NCBI GenBank assembly: GCA_020081605.1
Contig: JAHREC010000049.1
Location: forward strand, 2,666,001-2,730,000
Reading direction: 5' to 3'
DNA: 64,000 nt
DNA from: Albifimbria verrucaria
Lineage: Eukaryota > Ascomycota > Sordariomycetes > Hypocreales > Stachybotryaceae
The translations under genes were made by a program, and so were the position numbers. Under the pieces are notes generated by a model, which was given only the letters and a program-made list of their open reading frames with translations, did not search any database and had not been told where the DNA came from. This document shows, one piece after another, positions 12,513-23,801 of the stretch (the stretch's first letter is position 1; each line of letters opens with the position of its first letter).

Positions 12513-15500
12513 TCTTCCGCATACTGTCCATAGCCTTCGAGACGGTGAAAACCTACACCGTTCAATCCCTTGCATAACGATGCTGCGTTGTCCAGTCTGA
12601 CGCTAGCGCATAGTCGACATCCCTCCCCTGTGGAGGGTGTATGGTACTGCGTTGTGTTGTGCTGCGCTGTGTTGTATCATCTCCTAGCTTTGGCTGCACG
12701 GCAGATGGGGTCAGCAAAGGCGGCGTCGGTCTTCTCCGTGCCATTTCCACACGAGAGACTGAGATGCAGAGACGAAGCTAGGCCAGGCCATTGGCATTGG
12801 TCAATTCGTGATGCTTCCATTTGATTGCCGTAAGCAGAGGCCCCATGGGTATGGGGACAACGCATTGGTAATTTGCATTGAATCTCAATCTCCAATCTCA
12901 CCGGCTCGCTGCGCCCTGGCCACTCAGAGGCCCAAATCGTGTTATTGGAATCGTCGCACCCCTTGCAAGTGAGGAATTCTAGAAAAATAATCTCTCGCGC
13001 GGCCGACAGAGGCGGGCTGACCAATACTCGGCTCCCTGCGTTTCCCCATCCCCAGGTGGAGCAAGGGAAGACGAGTTCGTTCACGGCCCATGTTAGGCTG
13101 CCACTTTAACCGTGTGCTATGGTAAGCAGTAACATTGCAAAGGTGCAATCGGGTTGCGCTACACGGTTCGTGGTCAGCAAGATCAACAACTACTCGTGGC
13201 TTAGATCCGGGGCCGTATGAAGACCATGAGTTCATTGGAAGAAGCCTTGACGCTGTCGCCATTCACAAGCATGCTCTTTTTCACGGCGAACCAAGGGTCC
13301 AACGATACAACCCTGCAGCCAAGCTACCTCCGCCGTGAGAAATAGCGGCTTCTATTTCAGAATGCTACATACACACTTACGATGAAACTCACATGTTGCC
13401 CGACAGGTCCCGGCGTTATTTACACGGTGGATATACCGTGCCTCAGAGCCAGCGCTGGCGGACCCAAAGCCTATTCAGACAGTAACTCCCAGCCAGAGAT
13501 AGGCTTCCGGGCCGACTGTGAGGCTTCCCAGGCACAAGGAAGCGAGAGTTTAGCCGCCTCCGGTGGCTTCGAGTCCGTAGTTCCGCGGGAGGTCCGTGTA
13601 TCCGTTGTGATATCATCATCGCCAGCCAGGAAGCTTGTCTGGGCGTAGGCTGTCTGGTGCCTTGCATGAGCGGCAAACTTCCGCCACGACCAGTGATTGT
13701 AATGAAACGGACGAAGCTTGGGCATTGCTATGTATTGCGCGGCCATTCCCGTTGATACTTTCTAAATTTACTTTGATACGGTCCTAGTACTGCACTGTGC
13801 TTGTGTTTGTGCTCCACGGTTAGTTCATATCTCGCGACGGCGTTTCATCTGTAGCCTCCAGCGATTGCCGGGAAGCTCTACAACAAAACATTGGCTTCGC
13901 TTCGCTTCGCACTTCATCCACTATGTGACTTGTGCGTGCCATGATTGGGTGCATCGCGCCGCCAGTCGGAGGCGGACACCATTTGCTGCCAAGACGCAGG
14001 GTAGTCTCTTCACATCTGGCAGCAAATGCTCTACACTTACGAGTACACTTACACAGTATGCAGCAATGTTACGTTGTGGTTTGGCTGGGGTTCTGCAAGT
14101 GAACATTCCGTGCATGAGATGAGCAGACCGCCCATCTACTGTGGGCTGCATACTTCCCAAGCCCATTCCAACCATCGAAATGGCGGAGCGTCTCGCGTCT
14201 CTAACGTCTCCCGCCTTTCTGTGCCACGACGCTGCTACTGCAAGCCCCCAGGCGCAGCCATGGGTTGCGGTTCCCAAGTCGTTGAGCAATACGACATCAT
14301 GCCTCATGCAGCATTACGAACAAGAGAAAACAAATCGCTGCCATGGATCCCGACAAAGCCCGAGTTGTCTTGACAGGCATCGCTTGTGCGGCAAGTGCAT
14401 CCTCGTTATGCACAACAACGAGAACAATCCTCATGGAGCCATGATGAATGCTTGCTGGCCTTGGCTCCCGCACACACGCACACCCATGGCTCTCCCATCG
14501 TGGGATTTCTCGCTCCCGACTTCTCCCATGCCGTGGTTCCCGACAAAACCCCGTCCCCAGGCCCCATGACACACCGAGGACAGGGCCCCAATCAGAGCAT
14601 TTGTGCACATCGAGTCTAAATTCCCAGCCCATCAGGGCGTGAAGAGAAAAGACCGAAACCCCGGAAGCGAGATCAGCCGCAAGCGCTGGGCCCTGAGTCT
14701 GCCAAACCGTAGGGTCGGAATGTTTTGGCACCTTACAGAATCTCGGTTTACCCCCAGTAACCAAGCTATCTCCGTCAAGTGACCGGCACGAACAGGATTC
14801 GTGGTGGTCCCTGGCCTTGCAAATCCCGTTCTGCCGGCATCTGCCCTCCGGTTTGTTGTGCGCATGATACAAGTCGGGACAGTTCGGCGAGCATGCTCAA
14901 CAAACAGCCCTGGATGCGCTCTTTGATTGAAGCGCGATATATCACCACCATGGATATTGTGCGGCAGCAAATATTTTCAACATCCACCTGCCTTGCATTC
15001 AACCGTCATGGCTCAGAGTGCAGATGAGAGAAATCCCGCTTCTATCAGACGCAGCGAATGCACACACCCTCGGCGAGCTTGGCCGTCACGATGAGTTTAG
15101 CATCGCCCACTCCCTCATGGACATGGAACGTAGCATGGCAGCTCATCATCGCCGGGTCGACCACCAGATGGCCCACACCACAAAAGAGAAGGGAGCCCAA
15201 AAACGTGGCTCCCTCGGTCGGGCACTATACGCATTCAGTCGTGGCTGGACGCGCAGGAGACACGATGCTACACCCTCACCCCCATCCTGTCATCAGCCAA
15301 GGCCTTGCGGGTACAGCTTCAAAGCCGTTAGGCTATCGTGGGACCCGGTGCCTGAGCTGACGGCGCACGCCCAGGCGGGACCTGGCCCCATAGCCCTGCC
15401 ATCTCCGGCTGCTTCTTTGTCATGATTAAACCTGGAAAACTTTTTTTCTCCTCGCCGGGCTTTTCTCACGCTGGCTCCACCCCGTTCATTAATCTCGTGG

Positions 15501-16455
15501 CCAGCCCTACCATCCATCCGCTTGGGTGAGTTACAAGGCGGGCCGTAGGGGTGTGGAGCTGACAAACACCTGGACGAGACGACGATGATGAAACCCCCAT
15601 GTTCAAATTGCTGACATGAGCCACAGCCAATACCACTCTCCATCCCGCTCTTTCACAAGCAAATGACCCCTGGTCAGTCGACCTGGGCGAGCTGAACAAT
15701 CTCTGCTTCCACACATATTCCATGCACCTTCTGTTTTGGCTTCTCACCCTGTGCTTCGTGCTGAGGCTGTCAATGCAGGTACCCAAGCTCCTCCAAGGCT
15801 GACCAGCTCGATGATGAATGGGGAACGCATATGCCAGTCAGCCCATGGAGAACAGCAGGGTCCGTTCCCATGAGCTTGCCATTGCCGAGTCGCTATCTTT
15901 CTCGGACAGAGCTGTTCTCAGGGAGGGCTTGTCAGGTGTGCTAGTGCCTCCCAGTTCCATGGCTCGATAGCTTCAGGGGGCTTGATCCCTCGACAACCTG
16001 AGGCTGAGGTCAGATAATCTGATCCCGAAAGGGGGAGGCGCTCCTATCCAGCGCACTGGGACGGGCTGCCGCGCAACTGCGTGTCGGATCCTCAACCCTT
16101 GTACTCCCCGAGTCTTGCACGGTTCGCCAAGCACACCATGTGCGTACCTGGCTCGCCCTCCATATGCCGCCTTACGCAGCAGGTTCGTATGATAGTGAAG
16201 GTTCTCGGGTGATTCTGCTTCAAGGCAAACCCCAGCCCACCGCACTGAACCACTGCATTGGGACCGAGCCGAACAAGTGAGGATCATGGCGCGTGTCCTA
16301 GTCGTAATTAGTCTATTCCTTGACCCTGGTTTGAAGGCAATCACCGGGCACATATCAGATTCAGTCAGTTTATTCGAGATGAAAGGAAAGGGTATGGTAT
16401 CGAAAAACTAAATCTAGGCCTGAATCTAGGACTTTGACCTCGGATAGCAAGTCCG

Positions 16456-18128
16456 CTACTCCGCGCGCAGCTTTTGCTTTGTACGCTTCCGCTTGCCACC
16501 AACCTCTCTGCCCTCCTCAACCTCCAATAGCGCCTCTCTCTTCTTCTCGCTAACCTCCTTGAGCGCGTCTCTGATGACCCTGGTCTCGAGATTGACACCC
16601 TCTTCCTCCCATGCTTCCATGTCTCTGCCCACGCGCTTCTCAATAGCCAGCACTAGCTCCACATCACGCTGTCCAACAAAAGTAATCGCTTCACCCTGGC
16701 GGCCGGCACGAGCCGTACGACCAACTCGATGGATGTAATCATCAGGGTCACGTGGAATGTCGTAGTTCACAACCATGCTCACCTCGGGAATATCCAGACC
16801 ACGGGCAGCAACATCTGTTGCAACAAGGATTCGTGCTGCTGATGCACGGAAACGACCGAGGTTGTCGATTCTCTGCCTCTGAGGGAGCTTGGAGTGCAGT
16901 GAAGTGACACGGTGGTCGAGCAATCGTAGCAAGTGATGCAGATACTCGGCCGTAGATGTTCGGTTGCAGAAAATAATGAGTGTTTTGTCAACGTTGCCCT
17001 TGGTCAGAAGGAATACGTGAAGGTAATGTTCCTTGTGAGTCACGGGTATTTGAATGTGCTTTTGGCTCAACGTTGCCGGTATGGCCAGCGTCTGGGTGTC
17101 CACTTCACACACAAAGACTGGCTGCTTGCCTGGCTTCTGGGGCATGTCCTTCAGTGCTCGGACCTCGGGCGTGATTGTCGCAGTAAAGAGAAGTGTCTGC
17201 CTCTCAGTGGCGGGTGGCAGAGCGGAGATACACTCCTCCACGTCCGGCAGCATGCTTCCAGGCCCAGCGGCGTGGAGCAGCCTGTCAGCCTCGTCGAGCA
17301 CGACAAAGCGGGTTCTCCGCAAGCCACAGATGGTATCCTCCCCAGATGTTCGAATATGGTCAGCCAACCGTCCGGGTGTTGCAATGACAACGTGGGGCGC
17401 TGCGCCAAGGCAATAGCCTGTGCCCTCATGTCGGAGCCACCTGTCACCAGAATAGCCTTGAGGCTCTGAGGTGACGATATGGCCTTGAATTGTTCGTAGA
17501 TCTGTAACGCCAGCTCACGGGTGGGCGTGAGGACGACAGCAAAGATGGCAGATGGATCCTCGGACCATTTCTGGAGGATGGGAGCGGCGAAAGCAACTGT
17601 CTTGCCCGAACCTGTTCGGCTGCCACCAATACAGTCCCTACCCTTCAGGATTTCGGGTATGCACCCTTTCTGAATTCCCGTAGGGCGGTTGATGGCCATA
17701 TTGCTGAGCGACTGCACAAGCCATGGTCGAAGCTTGAGGGAGGCGAAGCTGACATTTGGATCGGTCGGTGCGAGGAGGCTCTTCTGTGCAGGCACGGCAG
17801 TTGAGGTGTCGGCGGTTATCGCAGTGGTTGGTGCGGCGCCTGATGTTGCAGTCTCGGGTTTCCTTCGAATTCGAGAAGGGGCAGCTATGGTCGACAGGAC
17901 CCTTCTGATCTCCTTCTCCTCGGCAGCATCGTCGTCGTCATCGTCTTCGTCATCTCTGCCCAAGGCACCACCAGCAATGGTTACATCACGTTCATTGGAC
18001 GATATGCGGCGCTTCTTGCGCGAGGCAGGATTGTCGAGATAGTCGGATTCATCAGAGGACGTCATTCCAGAATGAGAATCAACGGGTCCTAATACAGGAG
18101 ACGACGCGGCAGGGTTAGCAGACGGCAT
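16456..18128 (-). CDS. DBP8: DEAD-box ATP-dependent RNA helicase Dbp8
   Basis: This is a nucleolar helicase needed for 40S ribosome biogenesis in yeast. An acidic, low-complexity N-terminus (about 110 residues, with a run of Asp) precedes the helicase core. Visible motifs are Q-motif RPTGIQ, motif [21 protein letters not shown] in LDEADRLL, motif III as FTATIT (TAT rather than the usual SAT, which is typical of the Dbp8 subgroup), [10 protein letters not shown] and HRVGRTAR. The C-terminus is Lys/Arg-rich (KRKRTKQK). One base is missing from the G run at 17394-17397. With it restored the two large frames join as [18 protein letters not shown], which supplies motif Ib (TPGR). No intron is seen. 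Total length is about 557 residues, slightly longer than yeast Dbp8 because of the N-terminal extension. Confidence 0.92.
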
Positions 18129-19318
18129 TGTTGGCCGAGCGCAAGGGGCTGTATGTGGACGAAATCCTTCTGCAATCAGCCAGCCGTTGCAAAAAAAAAA
18201 AAATTTGAGGTTTGGGCTACCACGCAGAAAGGCTCGGCCTGTGGTGGAGTGGAGGGGTCAAACAATGGCAGGGTAGCTGGTAGCAGGTACTACGTGACGT
18301 TGGTGCGAAGTACCGATACCTCGAGAGGGAAAAGTGGGGCCTTCTCCGTGTCTGACCAAAGTCCCGTCCGATGTTGGGTCACCATTTCACAAACGACATC
18401 TCTCTCCTTATTGGAACTGCCACGGGAAATTGAGGGTCATGTCGCAGACTGCGGCATCACAACCGAGGAACTATCAACGTATCCAATTTTCATGTCCGTC
18501 GTCTAAATCTCTAGGGAGCACGGAGTACTGAGGACACCGCAATGAATTTTCAACCAAGCCGCCACATCCCGTAATCAGGCCGGTCTTGCCTCCAGCTATG
18601 GCGCATGCCAGACGCGGATTAGCCGCTCCTCATACATACTATGGTACTCTGTGTTCCTGTCCGGATTCTCTCAGCTTCGGACCTGTCGACCATTACCACA
18701 TTACCATTACACAGGGCTCAAATTAGCGGCTGCCCAAGCCTGCTGGTCCAGCCGGCTCTCCTCGGTCTTGTTGATCCATGACGCAAAGGATAGGGGACGG
18801 CTCAGAAGGCTGATGCCAAGATCTTCACCACTGACCATCCTTCGGTCAACAAACAATCTCAAAATTCCGATGCGCACTCGTGACGGCCCGGTTAAAGCTG
18901 CCGTGACAGATGTGGGGACTTTGCGGTTTAGTGTGCTTCAACTTCTAGACGCGCGCTTGGAGAGCATCACGCCACGCTCTGGTTGGCTGGCCGCTTGTCA
19001 CGCATTGAGCTAAGAAACAGGGTACGGAGCGGAAGAGACACGGACGAACCACTCAAGACCCTGCTGGTGTGAAGAGCTGCCCCTCATGGCAATGAGACGT
19101 GGAGGTGATGGGACAAACGAGGCGTGTCTCAAGTTCCTGCTCGAGATCTGGTTCAGCGCCGATGGGCTTATATCCCAAGCCGTATGGGAAAGGCTGAATA
19201 CAGGCAAGTTACGGAGCCTGGAGCGTCGAGGTCACCCGGTAATGACACGGCAGCGGGCGTTGTCATTGGTTCGCTGCTGTCAGAAGAACGTTCAGCCCCA
19301 AAAGCACTCTGGTGGCTC

Positions 19319-19344
19319 TGCCTGCCTGCCTGCCTGCCTGCCTT
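19319..19344. repeat. (TGCC)n tetranucleotide repeat
   Basis: About six uninterrupted TGCC units in the DBP8-MKK1 intergenic region. Confidence 0.8.
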
Positions 19345-20228
19345 CGGCAACTCTTACTGTGCAAGCCTACCGCGTCCAAGTGGATGTTTGGGGCTGCATC
19401 TCTCCACCAGATACCGAGGAAAGAAGAGCTGCAGATCAGGCTGGTGCTATGTGGCCGCCAACAAAAGATTCTGAAACGGCATGGAATCTCCCTAGAAGAA
19501 GGCTTTGTACCGCATGAGCAATGCGCTTGAGCCATGGAATGCGCAAGGGCCTCGGCGTACGCAGCTCAAACGACCACGAAAACGTAAAGCACTTGTCACA
19601 GCTCTGAGCCGTCGGTAATAACGAGTGTCGAGGTCGTGTCCCAATCCGTACCCTGGTACACTAAACCCTGTGCCTGATCAGAGTAGTCTGTTGGCAGCCC
19701 CTGTCATTCGATGCTGCACCGCAACGCAAATTGCCATGATTGCAACTCAATCATCGAGTCGACAAGGTCCAGGGCTGCAGCTAGGGAGAAGAGCTGCAGT
19801 TCCGATTGTGACAGATGCAGCCCTCAGTATTGGCGCAGATAATCTGAAGCATAACAGTCCAAGGGGCCAGTAGGGCATAGAAAGGAGTCAGTTGGCACGG
19901 CTTTCGCCAGCAGATACCTAGGTCACCTCGACAGAGGAGACGTCGTAGCGGGGTGAGTCGGACATAGTCCATTGGATGCGCGCTTCGTCACCTCATGTGT
20001 CAAACTTAATGAGTGAGCAATGAGGCAAGGGCACGCCCGAATCAGATACAGCGATGGCAGTGGATGTTGGAAGCATGTACAAGTACTACGAGAGGCGATT
20101 TTGCGCGCGCGCAGCCCGCCCACATCAAGCCGAACAAACCGCTTCCTCCCATCCACTCCCTCCACTCCCTGGGCTCCTTGCCTCTTCTCCTGGGCTCCGC
20201 TTGGTGGTGGCCAGACGTCCGCCCGTGT

Positions 20229-20255
20229 GGATGGATGGATGGGTGGATGGATGGG
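20229..20255. repeat. (GGAT)n tetranucleotide repeat
   Basis: GGATGGATGGATGGGTGGATGG-type repeat with one variant unit, in intergenic sequence. Confidence 0.75.
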
Positions 20256-20825
20256 TCGTACAGCACATGCACCGAGCCCAGCGTATGGGAGTTCGTTCCT
20301 GCAGGGTTTCCTTCCGCCAGCCTGTTCGTCGCGGAGAGGCTCGTCAGCGATCGGGGATAGCAAGGTACCGCAAGGCCTGGATATGTCGTGGGAACTCCAG
20401 GTACTGTCATCGTGAATGCTTACCTGCCGAGCCTAGGCCTTGTCCCAATCTTACCTGCTCGCCTCCTATTGATTCTCATCTCATCGCTCTTCGTGGTCTC
20501 CTTTCCGTAAGGAGACGTTCGGTGCAAGAGGGACTTTGATCCAACCGGGGACATTTCCCCGAACACAGTTGTCTCTGCTTCTCTTCCGCATCTTGATTCT
20601 CCACCGACAGCCATTCACCTACCTGTACCAGAAGGTCATCATAAGATGCTGCTGTGCAGGCTCCAGCCGGGGAAGATTAGCGCAAGACCAAACATCGGGC
20701 ACTAGACCAAGACGGCTAGCACGGCGCTGCCTGTACAGTACCTCGTGCCTGTACCTGCAAGACCCGTGAGAGGTACAGTACATAGTACCTGCGGTTGGGT
20801 GCTGGGTACCTCGAGGAGGGTGACT

Positions 20826-20864
20826 GAACTGACCTGACCTGACCTGGCCTGGCCTGGCCTGACC
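20826..20864. repeat. (CCTGA/CCTGG)n pentanucleotide repeat
   Basis: A clean pentanucleotide array that switches from CTGAC to CTGGC units halfway. It lies just upstream of the C/T-rich leader of MKK1. Confidence 0.8.
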
Positions 20865-21592
20865 CTGCTCTTTCAGCGCTGTCCCCCTCGCTTCTCTCAA
20901 ATCAATGCCTGTCTCTGGGCGCTATCTCTCCCCACACGCCAACGCCTAAACTTCCAACGTCCCCCTCCTCATTCATCGCTTGTCCGTTTGCCATCGTTGC
21001 TGCGCCATATCGCTTCCCTTTCCACAGCCTCTGCCTCTCGACCGGCCGTGGCTATTCTTCCTCTGGAGAACACGACTCTTTGCTGTCTCCAGTGCAACGA
21101 ACCGGCTAGACGCCGCCCAAGGTTATGAGCTTTGCTTGCCATTGACCATTGGCGTGCCTAAGCTCCAACAAGCTCGCATCGTTCGAATATCGTACAAAAC
21201 CCCAACACTCACTTGCAATCGGGCCTGGCAGCTTCTCGCCAACAGTCGAAACCAACATACTTCGCTTTGGCATACCAACAACCCCGTCGCTACCGTCCCC
21301 CAACTGCTCTCGACGCACCAAACCTCCACGTATCAGGCAACGAGCCCGCCTCTCCTCGAACATATCGACGAGTCCTCTCGCATGACGATACAACCTGCAG
21401 TCTAATCATTCGTGGCTTGCCTACTTCTGGTTATTCGTCTCTCTAGACTATATCCCTCTTCGATCTGGTAGTCTTCGAGTGCGTTTCGGAGCTACTGCCG
21501 CTTCCCTCAGACTAGTTTACGTCTCGCTTCGTCCCATATTCCTTCCACTGGATCACTCTACGAGCCGGCTGTCTTGAACTCACGCCACCACA

Positions 21593-23351
21593 ATGGCTGA
21601 CTCAAGCTTCCCCAGCCTCACTCTACGGAGCCCACGGCTCAGAATGTATGTTTTACTCCCCAAGACCACTCAGACGTACCTTGCTCACCATGCCACAGCC
21701 TTCCACCTCGAGCACCCTGATCTCTCTTCCAACACCAAGCCCCTTCCTCAACTAGGATCTCCTGTACCTCTATTACGTCCCGCCCTACCGGGCAATCGCA
21801 GCGCTGGAGCACGTACTCCAAGATTGGGCTTGGCCATCCCTCCCTCGCCCAATGCCAAGGCTGTCGGTGCTCAGCCTGCTGTGTCGAGGCCGCCTCTGCC
21901 GACGTTACATCTCGCTACGCCCATGGGAAGCCAGGTAGCCCCTATGAGCAACCACCCCGATCTCAAGCCGGAATACAGCCAGCCCAGTCGGCTGGGGCAG
22001 GAGCGAAAGCAGTGCCGCCCATTCAAGGTCGGGAAGTTTTGGTCCCATGGATGGCCGTGCAAGCAACCCTACCTCGGCCGGTTCACAGTTTTCGGGCCTA
22101 TCTCTTGCCTCTCAGTTTGGTATGAGTGTTCCTAGGCCCCATGGCACCCCAGATCCCGTCTCCGCGGCTGGTTCTATGTATTCTGAGAGGAGTGAAGGCG
22201 GCGTCGCCATGGAGAGGGATGGCAGCCTTCAGGGACTAGAGGCCTTTGATAAGTTGACACTCGAGAAAGCTAGAACTGCGGATGCTGAGGAGCTCGATGC
22301 TGAGGGTTGGAAAATTGTCAGCAAAGAGAAGAGAATCGTCGAACTCGGCAATCTCGGTGAAGGTGCCGGTGGTGCCGTTACGAAGTGCGTGCTGAAGGGT
22401 GGCAAGACCATCTTTGCTCTCAAGGTACGGTGCACAATCCTAACCAGGCCATGTGATGATGGTAATTAATGTTAACAGGTCATTACCACCAACCCTGATC
22501 CTGTCATGAGGAAACAAATCATGCGAGAAATCGAATTCAACAGGGAATGCGCCTCAGAGCATATCTGCCGCTACTATGCAGCTTTCCCTGACCCGCAACG
22601 GCCACCATTTCCATTGTTATGGAGTTCTGTGAAGGTGGCTCATTAGACAGTATCTACAAGGAGGTTAAGAGACTAGGTGGTAGGACGGGCGAGAAGGTGC
22701 TCGGCAAGATCTCAGAAGGTGTCTTGAGTGGTCTTACCTATCTTCACACCCGAAGAATCATCCACCGAGACATCAAGCCCTCCAACATTCTGCTGTGCCG
22801 AGACGGCGCCGTCAAGCTTTGTGATTTCGGTGTTTCTGGTGATTTCGGAACAAAGGGCGAAGCCAACACATTCATTGGTACTAGCTATTACATGGCCCCT
22901 GAGCGTATCACGGGCCAGTCCTACACCATCACATCCGATGTCTGGTCCACAGGAGTCACGCTTCTGGAGGTGGCGCAGCATCGATTCCCGTTCCCAGCTG
23001 ATGGCACCGAGATGCAGCCTCGCGCTGGACTAATTGATCTTCTCACATACATCGTCCGGCAGCCAGTGCCTGAGCTCAAGGATGAGCCCGATGTCGATGT
23101 CTACTGGAGTGACAACTTCAAGTATTTCATTCAATGCTGGTATGTTTTTTACACTACCCTGTATTATCATCAGCTACTAATATCGTCACAGCCTCGAGAA
23201 GAAGCCAGACCGAAGAGCGAGCCCCTGGAAGATGATGGAACATCCTTGGATGGTTGAGATGCGCTCAAAGCGAGTCAACATGGTCAAGTACCTGTCCTTT
23301 GTTTGGGGATGGGACGACAAGAAGGATGACAAGAAGGACGCTACAGCTTAA
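21593..23351 (+). CDS. MKK1: MAP kinase kinase of the cell-wall-integrity pathway
   Basis: This is the Mkk1/Mkk2-type kinase that phosphorylates the Slt2/Mps1 MAPK downstream of Bck1. Kinase motifs are in order: Gly-rich loop [11 protein letters not shown], catalytic Lys in [19 protein letters not shown], catalytic loop [14 protein letters not shown] in [21 protein letters not shown], and the C-terminal [20 protein letters not shown] block. The N-terminal 200 residues are Pro/Ser-rich and probably disordered. Introns are about 21650-21699, 22425-22478 (after FALK) and 23140-23191. One-base losses appear at the first donor (GG shortened to G), near 21752, and in the C runs at 21939-21942, 22018-22020 and 22592-22594. 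With these restored the protein reads through the kinase domain to the WGWDDKKDD tail and TAA at 23349-23351. The subgroup call rests on the [16 protein letters not shown] and C-terminal blocks and is confident. Confidence 0.9.
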
Positions 23352-23801
23352 TCCGCCTCATGAACACTTGTACCAAGACGAACCTCAGCCCGATGATACC
23401 ACACATTCCGCACACTTTTCTATGTTACAGTATTCAAGACATGAAAGCAAGCTGATGTGTCGCATGCTTACACGGCATGAAATACATGATTTTTCAGGAT
23501 TCATGTTCAGAACTGACCCTAAGACATGGCTGAACATTTTATATCCAACATACATCCACAACCATACTTACCCGTTACCAGTGGCTGGCTGAAGGACAAG
23601 AGAGGAAAATATTACCTACGATGGAACACGGGAGTTGGGCTTTTGGGATTTTCATGGGTTCGGGTCTCCTTCACAATAAGCTTGTATAAGTAGAAAACTA
23701 CACTTCAAGAAATACTTTTCAACAGCCTTTACAGTCAAATCCTCCTATTTATGACAGAAACGAGATAGGGTATCAACTTCCTATTCCTATACATTTCATG
23801 A
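23352..23801. other. convergent 3' region between MKK1 and PUS7
   Basis: 450 nt between two converging stop codons. Nothing else is seen. It probably holds both 3' untranslated regions. Confidence 0.5.

Larger units (their letters stand above)
10272..16455. other. gene-poor 6.2-kb region
   Basis: No gene can be supported. Open frames of up to 191 codons occur on both strands (for example 14297-14872 minus and 11352-11765 plus), but they overlap each other, lack motifs and do not connect across plausible introns. Base composition is balanced and not obviously A/T-rich, so it does not look like a RIP-degraded transposon. Pyrimidine-rich tracts near 11.3-11.9 kb resemble fungal promoter or leader sequence. 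Two simple repeats are listed separately. Confidence 0.45.
18129..21592. other. divergent intergenic region between DBP8 and MKK1
   Basis: About 3.5 kb with no supported gene, holding the promoters of two divergent genes. It contains a 13-A run at 18191-18203, several simple repeats (19319-19344, 20229-20255, 20826-20864) and a cluster of GTACCT/AGGTAC sequences at about 20735-20815. From about 20.87 to 21.59 kb the plus strand is rich in C and T, as often seen in long leaders of fungal signalling genes, so the MKK1 transcript probably starts several hundred bases before its ATG. Confidence 0.5.

Noticed and set aside
14297..14872. 191-codon minus-strand frame in the gene-poor region
   Set aside because: It overlaps several equally long frames on both strands, has no domain-like or hydrophobic pattern, and no splice sites extend it.
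10272..16455. RIP-mutated transposon
   Set aside because: The sequence is not A/T-rich and no terminal repeats, transposase or reverse-transcriptase motifs are visible on either strand.
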